Shown: positions 1-8,262, counted from the first letter of the stretch. The stretch is 47,348 nucleotides of DNA from Rhodanobacteraceae bacterium (GCA_016790075.1 JAEUPP010000083.1:1-47348); one strand, 5' to 3'. A program made the numbers and translations. The notes: generated by a model from the letters alone, not told the origin.

Positions 1-219
1 CTACTCGTCCTGCGCCTCCTCCTGCAGCACACAGAAAGCGTCGACGGCTGCGTACAGCTCTCACCACGAGTGATGCAAGAGCACGGATGGTGGGACCCGT
101 GGAAGCTTGCCAGGGCCAGGCGCGAGTGCGAGCGGCGCGGATTCATTGTGCGCATCGGGCCACATAGCAACGGCAAGCGAGCGCGTTACCGGCTCGCCTG
201 GCTGGAGGGTGCCAAGTGA
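1..219 (+). CDS. Phage-type protein, C-terminal fragment (starts outside the window)
   Basis: Frame 1 is open from the first base to a TGA at 217-219, giving 72 residues of a protein whose start lies upstream. I do not recognise the family. The last 45 or so residues (HGWWDPWKLARARRECERRG, then a basic turn and RYRLAWLEG) look like a helix-turn-helix or winged-helix segment followed by a beta hairpin, as is common in phage replication or regulatory proteins. Its stop overlaps the GTG of the next frame by 4 bp (GTGA), so it appears to be the first visible member of a translationally coupled prophage operon. The coding assignment is fairly sure because of the coupling and the lack of a better frame. 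The function is not known. Confidence 0.5.
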   Translation, partial: LLVLRLLLQHTESVDGCVQLSPRVMQEHGWWDPWKLARARRECERRGFIVRIGPHSNGKRARYRLAWLEGAK

Positions 220-422
220 GCGGGGGGCAGAAAAACCTTGAGTTCGATAGTGCGGGGGCCCCTCTGGAGGGGGGCGCCCCAGCGGAGGCAACAACCCGTC
301 TAAATCGACAGTTTTCCGAGCTCATGGGCTTCAGCAGCAGCCCCGCATTACTGGGCTACCGGCTTGCGTTGGTGCTTGTGCCCGTTGCGCCCTGCGTGCA
401 AAGAGCGAAGGCCAGGCCATGA
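216..422 (+). CDS. Small hypothetical protein, translationally coupled on both sides
   Basis: A 68-residue frame starts with GTG at 216 inside the stop of the upstream gene (GTGA) and ends in the ATGA that opens the next gene at 419. Two successive 4-bp overlaps argue that it is a real, coupled phage gene rather than a chance frame. The N-terminal half is polar with a Gly/Ala/Pro stretch, and the second half is hydrophobic (LLGYRLALVLVPVAPC), possibly one weak membrane segment. No family is recognised. It could still be a leader-like frame that only carries ribosomes to the HTH gene. Confidence 0.4.
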   Translation: MSGGQKNLEFDSAGAPLEGGAPAEATTRLNRQFSELMGFSSSPALLGYRLALVLVPVAPCVQRAKARP

Positions 423-691
423 GCGACCACGATGAGGTTCCAGAGGAGTACCGGACGCCGGATGGTCGGCTCGTTCTGCTGCGCCGCCAGTCGATTCAGA
501 TCACAGCATCCGGCATGCTCGACGAGGAAAACGCGGCCGCGTATCTGCACTGCAGCGAACGTTCGCTGCAGCGGTATCGGCAGCAGCGCCGTGGGCCGAG
601 CTATCGCGTAGTGTTCGGCCGCGTTTGGTATCCGCACGACGAGCTCGACGAGTACTTGCGACTCTGTTCCGTCGATCCGCTCGAAACCTGA
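419..691 (+). CDS. Helix-turn-helix (MerR/excisionase-like, HTH_17) DNA-binding protein
   Basis: A 90-residue protein. Residues from about 38 onward fit the small winged-helix family used by phage excisionases and regulators: a first helix with AAAYLHCSERSLQRY, a turn containing RRGPSYRVVFGR, and the closing strand and helix VWYPHDELDEYLRL. Such proteins bind short direct repeats to control excision, replication or packaging genes. Its ATG overlaps the upstream stop (ATGA). Immediately after its own stop lie four tandem 10-bp repeats, which are an obvious candidate target. The fold assignment is firm. Whether it is an excisionase, a repressor or a terminase-small-subunit-like protein cannot be decided here. 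Confidence 0.75.
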   Translation: MSDHDEVPEEYRTPDGRLVLLRRQSIQITASGMLDEENAAAYLHCSERSLQRYRQQRRGPSYRVVFGRVWYPHDELDEYLRLCSVDPLET

Positions 692-698
692 AAGTTTT

Positions 699-738
699 TC
701 GCCAAGCGTCGCCACCTGTCGCCAATCGTCGCCAAGTC
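699..738 (+). repeat. Four tandem 10-bp direct repeats (TCGCCAnnnn)
   Basis: Units at 699-708, 709-718, 719-728 and 729-738 read TCGCCAAGCG, TCGCCACCTG, TCGCCAATCG and TCGCCAAGTC. The first six bases are identical in all four and the period is exactly 10 bp, about one helical turn, so all copies face the same side of DNA. They fill the gap between the HTH gene and the next start codon. Iteron-like protein binding is the natural reading. The HTH protein encoded just upstream is the candidate ligand by position only. Confidence 0.7.
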
Positions 739-782
739 CATCGGTGCAATCCCGTACGCTTCTCGCGAAATCGGAGGTGAAC

Positions 783-1619
783 ATGGGCGGGAAAATTAGA
801 AACGCAATCGTCGCGACACTGAACGAGATAACGAGCAGCAGCGTACGGGCTCGCATTGACGATGAGCGCAAGCGTCTGGACCAGGAGGGTGAGCGCGAGA
901 AGCAGCTCGAAGCCGCGCGCATTCCATTGCTTGAATGCGGTGCTGACGAGGAGCTCGATAGGGTCGAGGCGTCCATCAACGAAAGCCGCGCCGCGCAGAT
1001 TCGCATTCAGGAAAGGCTGGAACTGCTGAATACGAGACTCAGCGACCGCGAGCAAGCCGAGGAACGGCAGCGACTGGCGACGCTGCGCGAACGCACTGAC
1101 CGGTTGCGGGAATTCGGTGAGTCAATCATCCGCGAAGACTACGCGAAAGCAGCCGGCGCACTCGCGGACGCTCTGCGCCGACTGCGCGCGGTCGACTACA
1201 TCATCGAGGATGCAAACCTCACCCTGGCCCGCGCCGGGATTGAGTGTGTTGTCCCAACGAATGCGATTCGCTGCAAGCGCAGCCGCACCGAAACCGTTAC
1301 GCGCAAGCGTCGTGTGGGCTTGGGTGAGCCGACGCACCCGTACTATGGCCGCGCGCGGATACCCTACAACAGCTTGACTGGTGCCGATGGGTTAACCCTT
1401 AACCCGGAAACCAGGGCCGACAACGGCGATTTGACGCACGTCTACGTCGATATTGAGGAAACCATACAGGAGCACCACACAGCAGAAATTCAGCAAGTGT
1501 TGCACCAGGCAATAGGAACGCTGCCGAGCGCATCGGACTCATCTGCCCCAATCTACGACGTCAACAGTCCTGTTGACGATGCTCTGCTCAACCAGATGCG
1601 CGCAGATTTCGGCCTTTGA
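783..1619 (+). CDS. Prophage hypothetical protein with coiled-coil N-terminal half
   Basis: The ATG at 783 is chosen over an upstream in-frame GTG (744) because a strong GGAGGTGA (773-780) sits just before it; the product is 278 residues. Roughly residues 25-120 are rich in Glu, Arg, Gln and Leu with heptad character (a long coiled coil). The centre is basic (KRSRTETVTRKRR), and the C-terminal third is mixed alpha/beta. I do not recognise the family. It lies 6 bp upstream of the portal gene, where lambdoid phages normally carry terminase or a small head-joining gene, but no terminase motif (Walker A or nuclease) is present. A structural or scaffold-like role is a guess. Confidence 0.6.
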   Translation: MGGKIRNAIVATLNEITSSSVRARIDDERKRLDQEGEREKQLEAARIPLLECGADEELDRVEASINESRAAQIRIQERLELLNTRLSDREQAEERQRLATLRERTDRLREFGESIIREDYAKAAGALADALRRLRAVDYIIEDANLTLARAGIECVVPTNAIRCKRSRTETVTRKRRVGLGEPTHPYYGRARIPYNSLTGADGLTLNPETRADNGDLTHVYVDIEETIQEHHTAEIQQVLHQAIGTLPSASDSSAPIYDVNSPVDDALLNQMRADFGL

Positions 1620-1625
1620 GGCTCA

Positions 1626-3035
1626 ATGATGCCGACAACCGACACACCAAATGAATACCAGGCGTCAGGCAGTGGCCGGCGCTTGCGTGCGTGGCGTCCG
1701 GCTATGTCTGGGCCGAACTCGGCGAGCAATATTGCGACGATGGTTGCGCGCATGCGCGACGCGTCGAGGAATAACCCGTGGGTGGGTGCGGCGCAGGAAA
1801 AGCGCGCGATAAACGGTATCGGCGTCGGGATTCAGGCCAAACAGATCTGGGGCACGAAGGCTTTTAGGAAAGCCGTTGACGCGCTGTGGGCGAGTTCGAT
1901 GAAGCGTATGGACGCGGATGGCGTCTGCACGTTTTACGGCATGCAAGAACTTGCGTGGCGTGAGTGGGACGAGGCAGGGGAGGTCTTCGCGCGCATTCGT
2001 TCTCGGCGCCCAGCAGATGGGCTGCCGGTACCGATGCAAGTGCAGCTGATCGAGTCTGAGCAGTGCCCGCGTGACTACCATGGAATGGCTAGCAACAGGA
2101 ATCCGATTCGCCAGGGGATCGAGTACAACGCGATAGGTGGACGCGTCGCTTATTGGATGTACCGCTCACATCCAGGCGATGCGACATGGATGGACACGCG
2201 CGCTAATGAGCTAGTGCGCGTACCGGCTGAGCAAGTGATTCATCTGTACCGGCCGATGCGTGCCGGGCAGCAGCGCGGCATATCGCGAAACGCCGCGGTG
2301 TTGTTGCTGGCCGACTGTCTCAACAAACACCGCGACAACACGCTTGACCGCACGCAGCTGCAGAACTTATTCGGTGGGTGGTTTATTCCACCACTGCACG
2401 GCGCAGATGATTCGCCGCTCGCGGAAACGCAATCCGGCACTGACGTTGACGGGACTCCGATTGCCGGCCTTGAGCCGGGCACGATGCAGGAGTTGCCGCC
2501 AGGATGGGACGTGAAGCTAAGCACACCGCCATCGCCTGGCACCGACTTTGGCGAATTCGTTCGCACGCAGTTGCTAGCCTTCTGTGCGAGTGCAGGCTTG
2601 CCCTACGAAGTGCTAACAGGCGATCTGCGCGACGTTAGCGACAGAGCGCTGAAACTGGTGCTCAATGAATTTCGCCGATTGATCGAGTCGGATCAGTGGC
2701 TCTACATGATTCGGCGATTCTGTCAGCAGATCCGCGAGGCTTGGTTTGATGCCGCGGTACTTGCTGGGCAGCTTGTTGTACCTGGCTACACGGACATCCG
2801 CGACGAAGTGACAGCGCCGCAGTGGGTGCCGCAGGGCTGGCCGTGGAGCCATCCTGTGCAGGATGTGGACGCCGAAACGAAGGCTGTTCGCGCCGGATTC
2901 AAATCTCGCAGCGATGTCATTCTCGGCCAGGGCAACGACCCCGAAGAAACCGACATGCAGCAGCAGCGCGATAACGAACGCGCAGACACACTCAGGATTC
3001 AGCACGACAGCGATGGCAGGCGAGGAAAAATTTGA
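1626..3035 (+). CDS. Phage portal protein, lambda gpB family
   Basis: The portal forms the dodecameric ring through which DNA enters the head and to which the tail attaches. The 469 residues match the lambda family in order: a basic N-terminal LRAWRP segment, the helix with SRNNPWVGAAQEKRAINGIG, the conserved QRGISRNAAVLLLADCL region, the Pro-rich loop LEPGTMQELPPGWDVKL, the LLAFCASAGLPYEVLTGDL core and the terminal WSHPVQDVDAETKAVRAGFKSR. It is somewhat shorter than lambda gpB (about 530) but both ends are present, so it looks intact. Two adjacent ATGs (1626, 1629) are possible starts; GAGG at 1618-1621 favours 1629. The gene that follows is a tape measure, not the usual head protease. Confidence 0.9.
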   Translation: MMPTTDTPNEYQASGSGRRLRAWRPAMSGPNSASNIATMVARMRDASRNNPWVGAAQEKRAINGIGVGIQAKQIWGTKAFRKAVDALWASSMKRMDADGVCTFYGMQELAWREWDEAGEVFARIRSRRPADGLPVPMQVQLIESEQCPRDYHGMASNRNPIRQGIEYNAIGGRVAYWMYRSHPGDATWMDTRANELVRVPAEQVIHLYRPMRAGQQRGISRNAAVLLLADCLNKHRDNTLDRTQLQNLFGGWFIPPLHGADDSPLAETQSGTDVDGTPIAGLEPGTMQELPPGWDVKLSTPPSPGTDFGEFVRTQLLAFCASAGLPYEVLTGDLRDVSDRALKLVLNEFRRLIESDQWLYMIRRFCQQIREAWFDAAVLAGQLVVPGYTDIRDEVTAPQWVPQGWPWSHPVQDVDAETKAVRAGFKSRSDVILGQGNDPEETDMQQQRDNERADTLRIQHDSDGRRGKI

Positions 3036-3077
3036 TCGGCCGCTTTGCGTGAGCAATCACTATTAGAGGATGTGAGC

Positions 3078-6000
3078 ATGACAACCCGCGACGAAATTCT
3101 GCGCTTCGTGGTGCAGACCGAGGGTAGCGAGGGGCTAAAGAAGACCGCGGCCAACATCGACGCCGTGACAACCGCGGCTGCCGCTGGCGAACCGAAAGCG
3201 CAGGCACTCGTCGACGAACTGGCGCAGCTCGCGAACGTCGGCAACTCGATTAAGAGTTTCGTCCGACTGAAGGCTGAGCTATCGGACACCGGTACGAAAC
3301 TTGCGAACGCGAAGACCGAGCTTGAACGGCTACGCGATGAAATGGGCAGATCCGAAACGGTCAGCAAAGGACTACAACGTTCCTTCAACGCGGCCGAGCG
3401 CGAAGTCGACCGACTCACGAAGGCGGAAAACCGTCAATCAGTGGAACTACAAAAGCTCGGCGGTGCGCTGAGCAAGGCCGGGGTCGACACAACGAAACTT
3501 GCCGAAGCGGATCGTCGGCTGAACGACGAAGCGCAAAAAGTCGTGCGGAGCATAAGCGAGCTTGCTGACAAGGCAACGGCAGCCGGAAGGGGCGCGCGCG
3601 ATGCGGCAACGGGCGTGGATGATCTTGGCAAAAAGGCCAAGGGCGCACAGTCCGGCACGGACGGGTTACTTGGATCGATTGGCAAAATTGGCGTCCTGGC
3701 GGCCGGTATTGGTGCGGCGCTTAAGGGGATTCAACTTGGGGCCGATGTTTTCGGCAGTGCGGTCGCGATTGAGCAATCACTGTCCCGCGTCCAGGCGCTG
3801 GCCGAAGGTGCCAGCGATCGAGTAGCGCAACTTGGCACAAAAATTCATGACGCTGCGCGCGAGGCGAAAGTCGGGCCAGAGGCAGCAGCAGCCGGCCTGG
3901 CCGCGCTTGCAGCACAAGGGCAGAACATCGACCAGGCGTTTGCGTCGCTGATACCGACGTTGCAGCTCGCGAAGATAGCGCAGATTGAGGTAGGGCAAGC
4001 TGCTGGCTATGTTGATGACGTGCTCGACTTGTTTGGCCTCAGCGCAGAGCAGGCCGGGAAAGCCGTCGACATCCTTGTAACCGCCGCGAAGGGTAGCGAC
4101 GAAGGACTTTCGGGACTCCTTGGCGGGCTCTCGAAGATCGCACCTACCGCGCGCGATGCCGGGCTCAGTTTCGAGCAAACGGCCGGCATTCTGGGCGTCT
4201 TCGTCCAGAACGGTTTTAGCGCAGAAAAGGCCGCGAAGGGCCTATTGAAAATTTTCGATGACCTACGCGACCCGGCAAGCACGCTGCGCCAAAACCTCGC
4301 CGACCTTGGCGACAATTCTGGCGATTTCGCCACGGCGATAGAAACGCTTGCGGGCGCCGGTTCCAAGGGCAAGGCCACCCTTGACGGGCTCGACGCATCT
4401 GCGCGCAACCTTGTGCTATTCCTGCTCCAGCAGGGTGGCGATGCAATAGGCAACTTCACGAATTCGCTGTTGAATGTCGAGGGCGCAGCAAGCAAGACGG
4501 CCGCGGCTATCGACAACAATCTTGGTGGTGCCTTCACCAACGCTAAGGCGTCATTCGACAACCTGGCGACCGCATTCCTTGCGCCGGTATTGCAGCCGCT
4601 CAAGGACGAGATAGTGCTGGTTAGCAAGGCCGTAGACGAATTCTCAAAAACGGAGGCATTCAAACGACTGCAGGACGCGCTTGTGCAGTTCGTAACTACT
4701 GGCCTCGCAGCGCTCAATCAGTTCGTTTCTCAGATCGATTTCAACGCGGTTTCTGAAAACCTCGCCAACTTCGGGACCAACGCCAGCGCGTTTTTCGTCC
4801 AATTCCGGGCCGATCTCGAATCGGTCGCAGCCTTTGCCGGCAAGGTGATCAACGGTGTAGGCGTGGCATGGGACGGTGCGGCCACCGTTATCCACGGCGC
4901 AGCAACCGTGATCGCAAGCGCTCTGGCTGGGATTGTCAAGGCGGCAGCACTTGTCGCCAAACTGGACATCGCTGGTGAACTGCGCGCTCAGCTCGAAGGC
5001 GTTGAATCTGCATCGGCAAAGCTCGACGAACTCGCGCGCACGCTTTGGGAATCCTCGAAGACAAACGCCGATCAGACCGCCGAGAGCTTTCGCAGCCTTG
5101 GCGAAAACGTCGACGCGCTAGCCAACGCAATCGGCACGACAACGCCGGTTGCGCAAGCAGGCGCCGCGGCAATCGGTAGCATCGGCACTGCTGCTGCTGC
5201 GCTGCCGGAGCAGGTAGCAGGCGCCGCGACTGGCTTACAGGATCTTGGCACAGCAACGAGCGAAATTCAGGCCGTTGCTCAGCCAGCTGCGCAGGCGGTG
5301 CAGGATCTCGGGACGATGATTGTGACTGCAGAATCGTCACTGCAGGGCGCCCGGGATCGCGTGCGAGAAACGCGCGATGCACTGGTGGAACTGCAGGGTT
5401 CTGCAGAAGCGACACCCGAAGCAATCGCCGCAGCGAATGCCGAGTTCCAGGCAGCTACAAGCTATCTGGAAACACTGAAACAATCGCTAAAAGGCAGCAA
5501 GGAAGCGACGGACGAACTGAAAAGGGCTTACGCGAATCTCGGGATTGTGTCGCAGGCGGAACTCATCGATAAAGCCCAAAAGACCGTCACCGCGTTTGAA
5601 TCGGTGGAACGCGCGCAGAGGAGCGGGGCTGCAACAGCTGAGGATGTGAAACGTGCTTTCGTCGCCATGGCAGAGGCGCAGCTCACCGCAGCGCGTGATA
5701 GCGATGCAGCAACCAGGGCGCGCGTTGAAAACGAACTGCGCGTAAAGGCAGCTGCGCTGGGCGTCATCGATACACTGGAACGGCTCGGGATCGCCGGCAG
5801 GACGGCTGGCGAAGAAGTCGCAGCCGGGGCCAACAAGGCTAGCGCTGCTCTCGACGAAACCGCAGCATCGGCAGACAAGGCCGCGTCCAGCGCGGCGAAT
5901 CTCGGCGAGAGTTCGAGCAGCGCTGCAAGCGGCTTGAACAGCATAGCGGTCGCGGCAAGCAACGCTGGCGATGCGGCTTTCGGTGCCAGCAAGGAGTTCG

Positions 6001-6455
6001 CTGACGCGGCGACCATGGGCGGGAAGCTCGACCGTGTGACGTTCAATCTGATCCAGGAGCAGACCACGCGCTACAACAAAGAGCTTGACGCATTGAACGC
6101 GAGCAATCAGGCAATGGACGAGCGCGCGCAGCTGGTGAACTCGTTGGCGAGCTCGTACAACCTGCTAAGCGCTGCTCAGATTCAGGCGCTGGCGAACGCA
6201 AAAATTGAGAATCAGCAGTTGCTTGATAAGCAGCGCCAGCGACAGGAGGAGCAGCGGTCGCAGTCGACAACGACCAGCGGAGGGGGCACCGGTGCAGTGA
6301 CTCGGAGCGAGGTCACTGTGAACGTCAGGGGCGCGGCTGGGGACATACGCGCGACAGCAAAGGACCGCGCTGCCGTCGAGGAACTAGCCCGAGCGCTCGC
6401 GCCGGAGCTTGAGCGGCTGGCCCAGCGCGGAGGGTTCCGCCTTCGGCTGTCGTGA
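3078..6455 (+). CDS. Phage tail tape-measure protein
   Basis: The 1125-residue protein sets the length of the phage tail and is threaded in the tail tube. Visible features are a long Ala/Glu/Lys/Arg-rich coiled coil at both ends, and a TP901-type central region after a Gly/Ala hydrophobic segment (around residues 195-225) with the typical FGSAVAIEQSLSRVQALAEG stretch. There are further hydrophobic segments near the middle and a C-terminal basic domain ending in RLRLS. The start at 3078 is preferred because GAGGATG (3066-3072) precedes it. The gene lies 42 bp after the portal gene, which is not the normal phage order. No minor-tail genes follow it. Length and reading frame are intact. Confidence 0.88.
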   Translation: MTTRDEILRFVVQTEGSEGLKKTAANIDAVTTAAAAGEPKAQALVDELAQLANVGNSIKSFVRLKAELSDTGTKLANAKTELERLRDEMGRSETVSKGLQRSFNAAEREVDRLTKAENRQSVELQKLGGALSKAGVDTTKLAEADRRLNDEAQKVVRSISELADKATAAGRGARDAATGVDDLGKKAKGAQSGTDGLLGSIGKIGVLAAGIGAALKGIQLGADVFGSAVAIEQSLSRVQALAEGASDRVAQLGTKIHDAAREAKVGPEAAAAGLAALAAQGQNIDQAFASLIPTLQLAKIAQIEVGQAAGYVDDVLDLFGLSAEQAGKAVDILVTAAKGSDEGLSGLLGGLSKIAPTARDAGLSFEQTAGILGVFVQNGFSAEKAAKGLLKIFDDLRDPASTLRQNLADLGDNSGDFATAIETLAGAGSKGKATLDGLDASARNLVLFLLQQGGDAIGNFTNSLLNVEGAASKTAAAIDNNLGGAFTNAKASFDNLATAFLAPVLQPLKDEIVLVSKAVDEFSKTEAFKRLQDALVQFVTTGLAALNQFVSQIDFNAVSENLANFGTNASAFFVQFRADLESVAAFAGKVINGVGVAWDGAATVIHGAATVIASALAGIVKAAALVAKLDIAGELRAQLEGVESASAKLDELARTLWESSKTNADQTAESFRSLGENVDALANAIGTTTPVAQAGAAAIGSIGTAAAALPEQVAGAATGLQDLGTATSEIQAVAQPAAQAVQDLGTMIVTAESSLQGARDRVRETRDALVELQGSAEATPEAIAAANAEFQAATSYLETLKQSLKGSKEATDELKRAYANLGIVSQAELIDKAQKTVTAFESVERAQRSGAATAEDVKRAFVAMAEAQLTAARDSDAATRARVENELRVKAAALGVIDTLERLGIAGRTAGEEVAAGANKASAALDETAASADKAASSAANLGESSSSAASGLNSIAVAASNAGDAAFGASKEFADAATMGGKLDRVTFNLIQEQTTRYNKELDALNASNQAMDERAQLVNSLASSYNLLSAAQIQALANAKIENQQLLDKQRQRQEEQRSQSTTTSGGGTGAVTRSEVTVNVRGAAGDIRATAKDRAAVEELARALAPELERLAQRGGFRLRLS

Positions 6456-6480
6456 CTCGCGGGCCCGCGAGTAATCACGA
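6449..6480 (+). terminator. Perfect GC-rich palindrome spanning the tape-measure stop codon
   Basis: ACTCGCGGG/CCCGCGAGT forms a perfect 18-bp palindrome at 6455-6472. The arms extend as TCGTG (6449-6453) and CACGA (6476-6480) around a small bulge. The TGA of the tape-measure gene (6453-6455) lies in the left arm. No long U-run follows, only a short ATTTT a little further on. It may end transcription at the prophage edge or act as a protein-binding or recombination site. Confidence 0.5.
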
Positions 6481-6706
6481 CTCAATTTTGCACCACAAGA
6501 TCCGGCACCGATCTCGAAATTCAGCTCCCCTCTTCTGCATAAGAAGCGGCAGGGTCGACTATGGGGACGCAAAATGTCGAAAAGTAAAATGTGAACCGCT
6601 GCCGTCCAGCGGCGACAAGCGGTCGAACGTAAGTCGGATGACGCTGGCCCAGTGCTGGCCAGGACATTCGCTGCATTGGGGCGGAATTAGTAAGTGTTTG
6701 ATTTCA

Positions 6707-6783
6707 TGGCGCGCCCGGAGGGATTCGAACCCCCGACCACCGCCTTCGGAGGGCGGTACTCTATCCAGCTGAGCTACGGGCGC
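6707..6783 (-). tRNA. tRNA-Arg (anticodon CCG)
   Basis: On the minus strand the sequence folds as a standard cloverleaf. The acceptor stem is GCGCCCG/CGGGCGC, the D arm is GCTCAGCTGGATAGAGT, and the anticodon stem is CCGCC/GGCGG with loop CTCCGAA, giving anticodon CCG (reads CGG, Arg). The T arm carries GTTCGAATC. Discriminator G and an encoded CCA (6707-6709) complete it at 77 nt. Its 3' end points towards the prophage remnant, so the element lies exactly where a tRNA-targeting integrase would have inserted it. Confidence 0.97.
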
Positions 6784-6810
6784 GTGGTGGTGTTGCTGGC
6801 GACGGGGCCG

Positions 6811-6840
6811 ACTGTAGGCCGGGAAAGTCGCTCGTGTCGG
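6811..6840 (-). promoter_or_regulatory. Candidate promoter of tRNA-Arg
   Basis: On the minus strand CCGACA (6840-6835) and TACAGT (6816-6811) are spaced by 18 bp and lie about 28 bp upstream of the tRNA 5' end. The match to sigma70 hexamers is 4 of 6 and 4-5 of 6. This is a prediction from spacing and similarity only. Confidence 0.4.
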
Positions 6841-6954
6841 GTTTAGGGCCGGTCCGACGGGGGCCGGGACTGAATCACGGGCGGCAAAGCCGGCCGCTGG
6901 CTCAGACCGGCGCGCATCATAGCGGCCTGACCGGGTGCGGGGCTAGCCCTGTGC

Positions 6955-6983
6955 TTCCGTGGTCCGGGGTCGGTCGTTATACT
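6955..6983 (+). promoter_or_regulatory. Candidate promoter of the cytochrome c gene
   Basis: TATACT at 6978-6983 is a good -10 hexamer, about 60 bp upstream of the GTG start. The matching -35 position (6955-6960, TTCCGT) is weak, so the promoter may need an activator or the -35 may be assigned wrongly. Confidence 0.35.
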
Positions 6984-7044
6984 TGCCCGTCTTTTTTCCG
7001 TGCCGGGGCGATTCCGGCCCAGCCGCCGCTAGGAAAGGTGTTCT

Positions 7045-7575
7045 GTGAGCAGCCCGATTACCAAGACCGACCTGGAGTTCCTCAAGCGCTTTTCCATGCT
7101 GATCGGCGTGTTGGCCGTGATGGCGGTGGCCTTCATCCTGTTGGCGCTTTATATCTACGGCAAGAATCCAGCAGCGACCAGCCCCAACGCAGATAAGGTC
7201 GTCGCTGAACGACTGGCGCCCGTAGGTGATTCGTATGCCGGAGAAACCGGCCGGGCTGCGATGATCGCTGCCGAGGAGGCGCGCAAGAAAGCCGCCGCGG
7301 CGCAGGTCGCCTACGGTGGCACGACCGATGGCAAGGTCATTTACGACAATCTGTGCGGCGCATGCCACAAGTCCGGAGCCGGCGGCGCGCCGCGCACGGA
7401 TGACAAGGCCGCCTGGGCGCCACGGGTTGCGCAGGGCCTCGACACGCTGGTCAAGCATGCGACTGAAGGGTTTACTGGCAAGGCTGGCGTAATGCCGCCG
7501 CGTGGCGGCAATCCCTCGCTCAACGACGCGCAGGTCAAGGCCAGCGTCCAGTGGATGCTCGATCAGGTCAAATAA
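7045..7575 (+). CDS. Membrane-anchored cytochrome c5 family protein
   Basis: A monohaem electron carrier on the periplasmic face of the inner membrane. The 176 residues comprise a short cytoplasmic N-terminus, one membrane helix (about residues 18-38, LIGVLAVMAVAFILLALYIY), an Ala/Lys-rich linker and a C-terminal c-type domain. That domain has the haem site CGACH (104-108) and the distal Met in the VMPPRGG motif typical of cytochrome c5. The GTG start is supported by AGGAAAGG at 7031-7038. The likely role is transfer of electrons to a terminal oxidase, although no oxidase genes are nearby. It stands alone and converges on the AcpH-like gene, with a hairpin between them. Confidence 0.88.
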   Translation: MSSPITKTDLEFLKRFSMLIGVLAVMAVAFILLALYIYGKNPAATSPNADKVVAERLAPVGDSYAGETGRAAMIAAEEARKKAAAAQVAYGGTTDGKVIYDNLCGACHKSGAGGAPRTDDKAAWAPRVAQGLDTLVKHATEGFTGKAGVMPPRGGNPSLNDAQVKASVQWMLDQVK

Positions 7576-7615
7576 CATCGCCTGGCAGCCTCAATATCTT
7601 GCCATGCTGTACCCG

Positions 7616-7639
7616 CAACGCCGCCGTAAGGCGGCGTTG
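7616..7639. terminator. Hairpin terminator between convergent genes
   Basis: A perfect 10-bp stem CAACGCCGCC/GGCGGCGTTG closes on the GNRA-type tetraloop GTAA. It lies 40 bp past the cytochrome stop and 21 bp past the stop of the convergent gene, so it can serve both strands. There is no U-run on either side. Confidence 0.6.
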
Positions 7640-7659
7640 CCGTGTCTGGTGCGGGAGGC

Positions 7660-8262
7660 TTAGCCTGTTGAGGACGCAGCGTGCCGCCTGCGCCAGTCGC
7701 ACGCAAAGTCAACGAGATGCGGGAAGAACTGGTCGAAGCCAGCCTGGAGTTCGGCATCCAGCGTCTGCAGTACCGGTAGCGCCTCATGCAGCGGGTTTGC
7801 CCGGCTTAGCCGGCTGCCGATACCGCTGAGCGCGCGACCGATCACGGCGCTGTCGGCGTAGGCTGCGAGCAGTCCGCCGCGACGCATATACACGACGAAA
7901 CGCCGCATGGCTGGCGGAAGCTCCGGGTCATGGTCTTGCAGCAGCGTCAGCACCTGGTCGGAGAATACGTATAGTGGTATCGGGCTCCAGCGCGCAAAGT
8001 CGCGTGCGAGCAGGTGGTCGAACCAGACATCCAGCAGGATGCCCGCATAGCGCCGGAATGGGGCCGCAAAGTGGCTGCGCAATGTGGCGATACGAGGATG
8101 TGCGTCGGTAAACACGTCGATCGCCCGGTGCAGCCGGATCCCGCGCTCGACCCCAGTGCGCAGCCCCTCCGGTATGCGGCCGTGCACGAAATCGCCAAGC
8201 AGGCTACCGAGCACGCAATCGGCCTCGTCACCGGCAAGCAGGGCATGGGCCAGATGGTTCAT
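7660..8262 (-). CDS. acpH: Acyl carrier protein phosphodiesterase (AcpH/DUF479 family)
   Basis: AcpH removes the 4'-phosphopantetheine arm from acyl carrier protein and belongs to the HD-like hydrolases. The 200-residue product begins with the family signature MNHLAHALLA, followed by GSLLGDFVHG (Asp metal ligand) and the GIRLHRAIDVFTDAHP block with His and Asp residues. The ILLDVWFDHLLARDF motif comes next. Length is as expected (about 195). The start is fixed by the conserved N-terminus, since the ribosome site is weak. It is transcribed away from the tRNA region and separated by 90 bp from the protease gene upstream on the same strand. Confidence 0.88.
   Translation of the reverse strand: MNHLAHALLAGDEADCVLGSLLGDFVHGRIPEGLRTGVERGIRLHRAIDVFTDAHPRIATLRSHFAAPFRRYAGILLDVWFDHLLARDFARWSPIPLYVFSDQVLTLLQDHDPELPPAMRRFVVYMRRGGLLAAYADSAVIGRALSGIGSRLSRANPLHEALPVLQTLDAELQAGFDQFFPHLVDFACDWRRRHAASSTG

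Noticed and set aside
6452-6772. Plus-strand frame ending in [16 protein letters not shown]
   Set aside because: This is the well-known false protein produced by reading antisense through a tRNA gene; its C-terminal part is the complement of tRNA-Arg.
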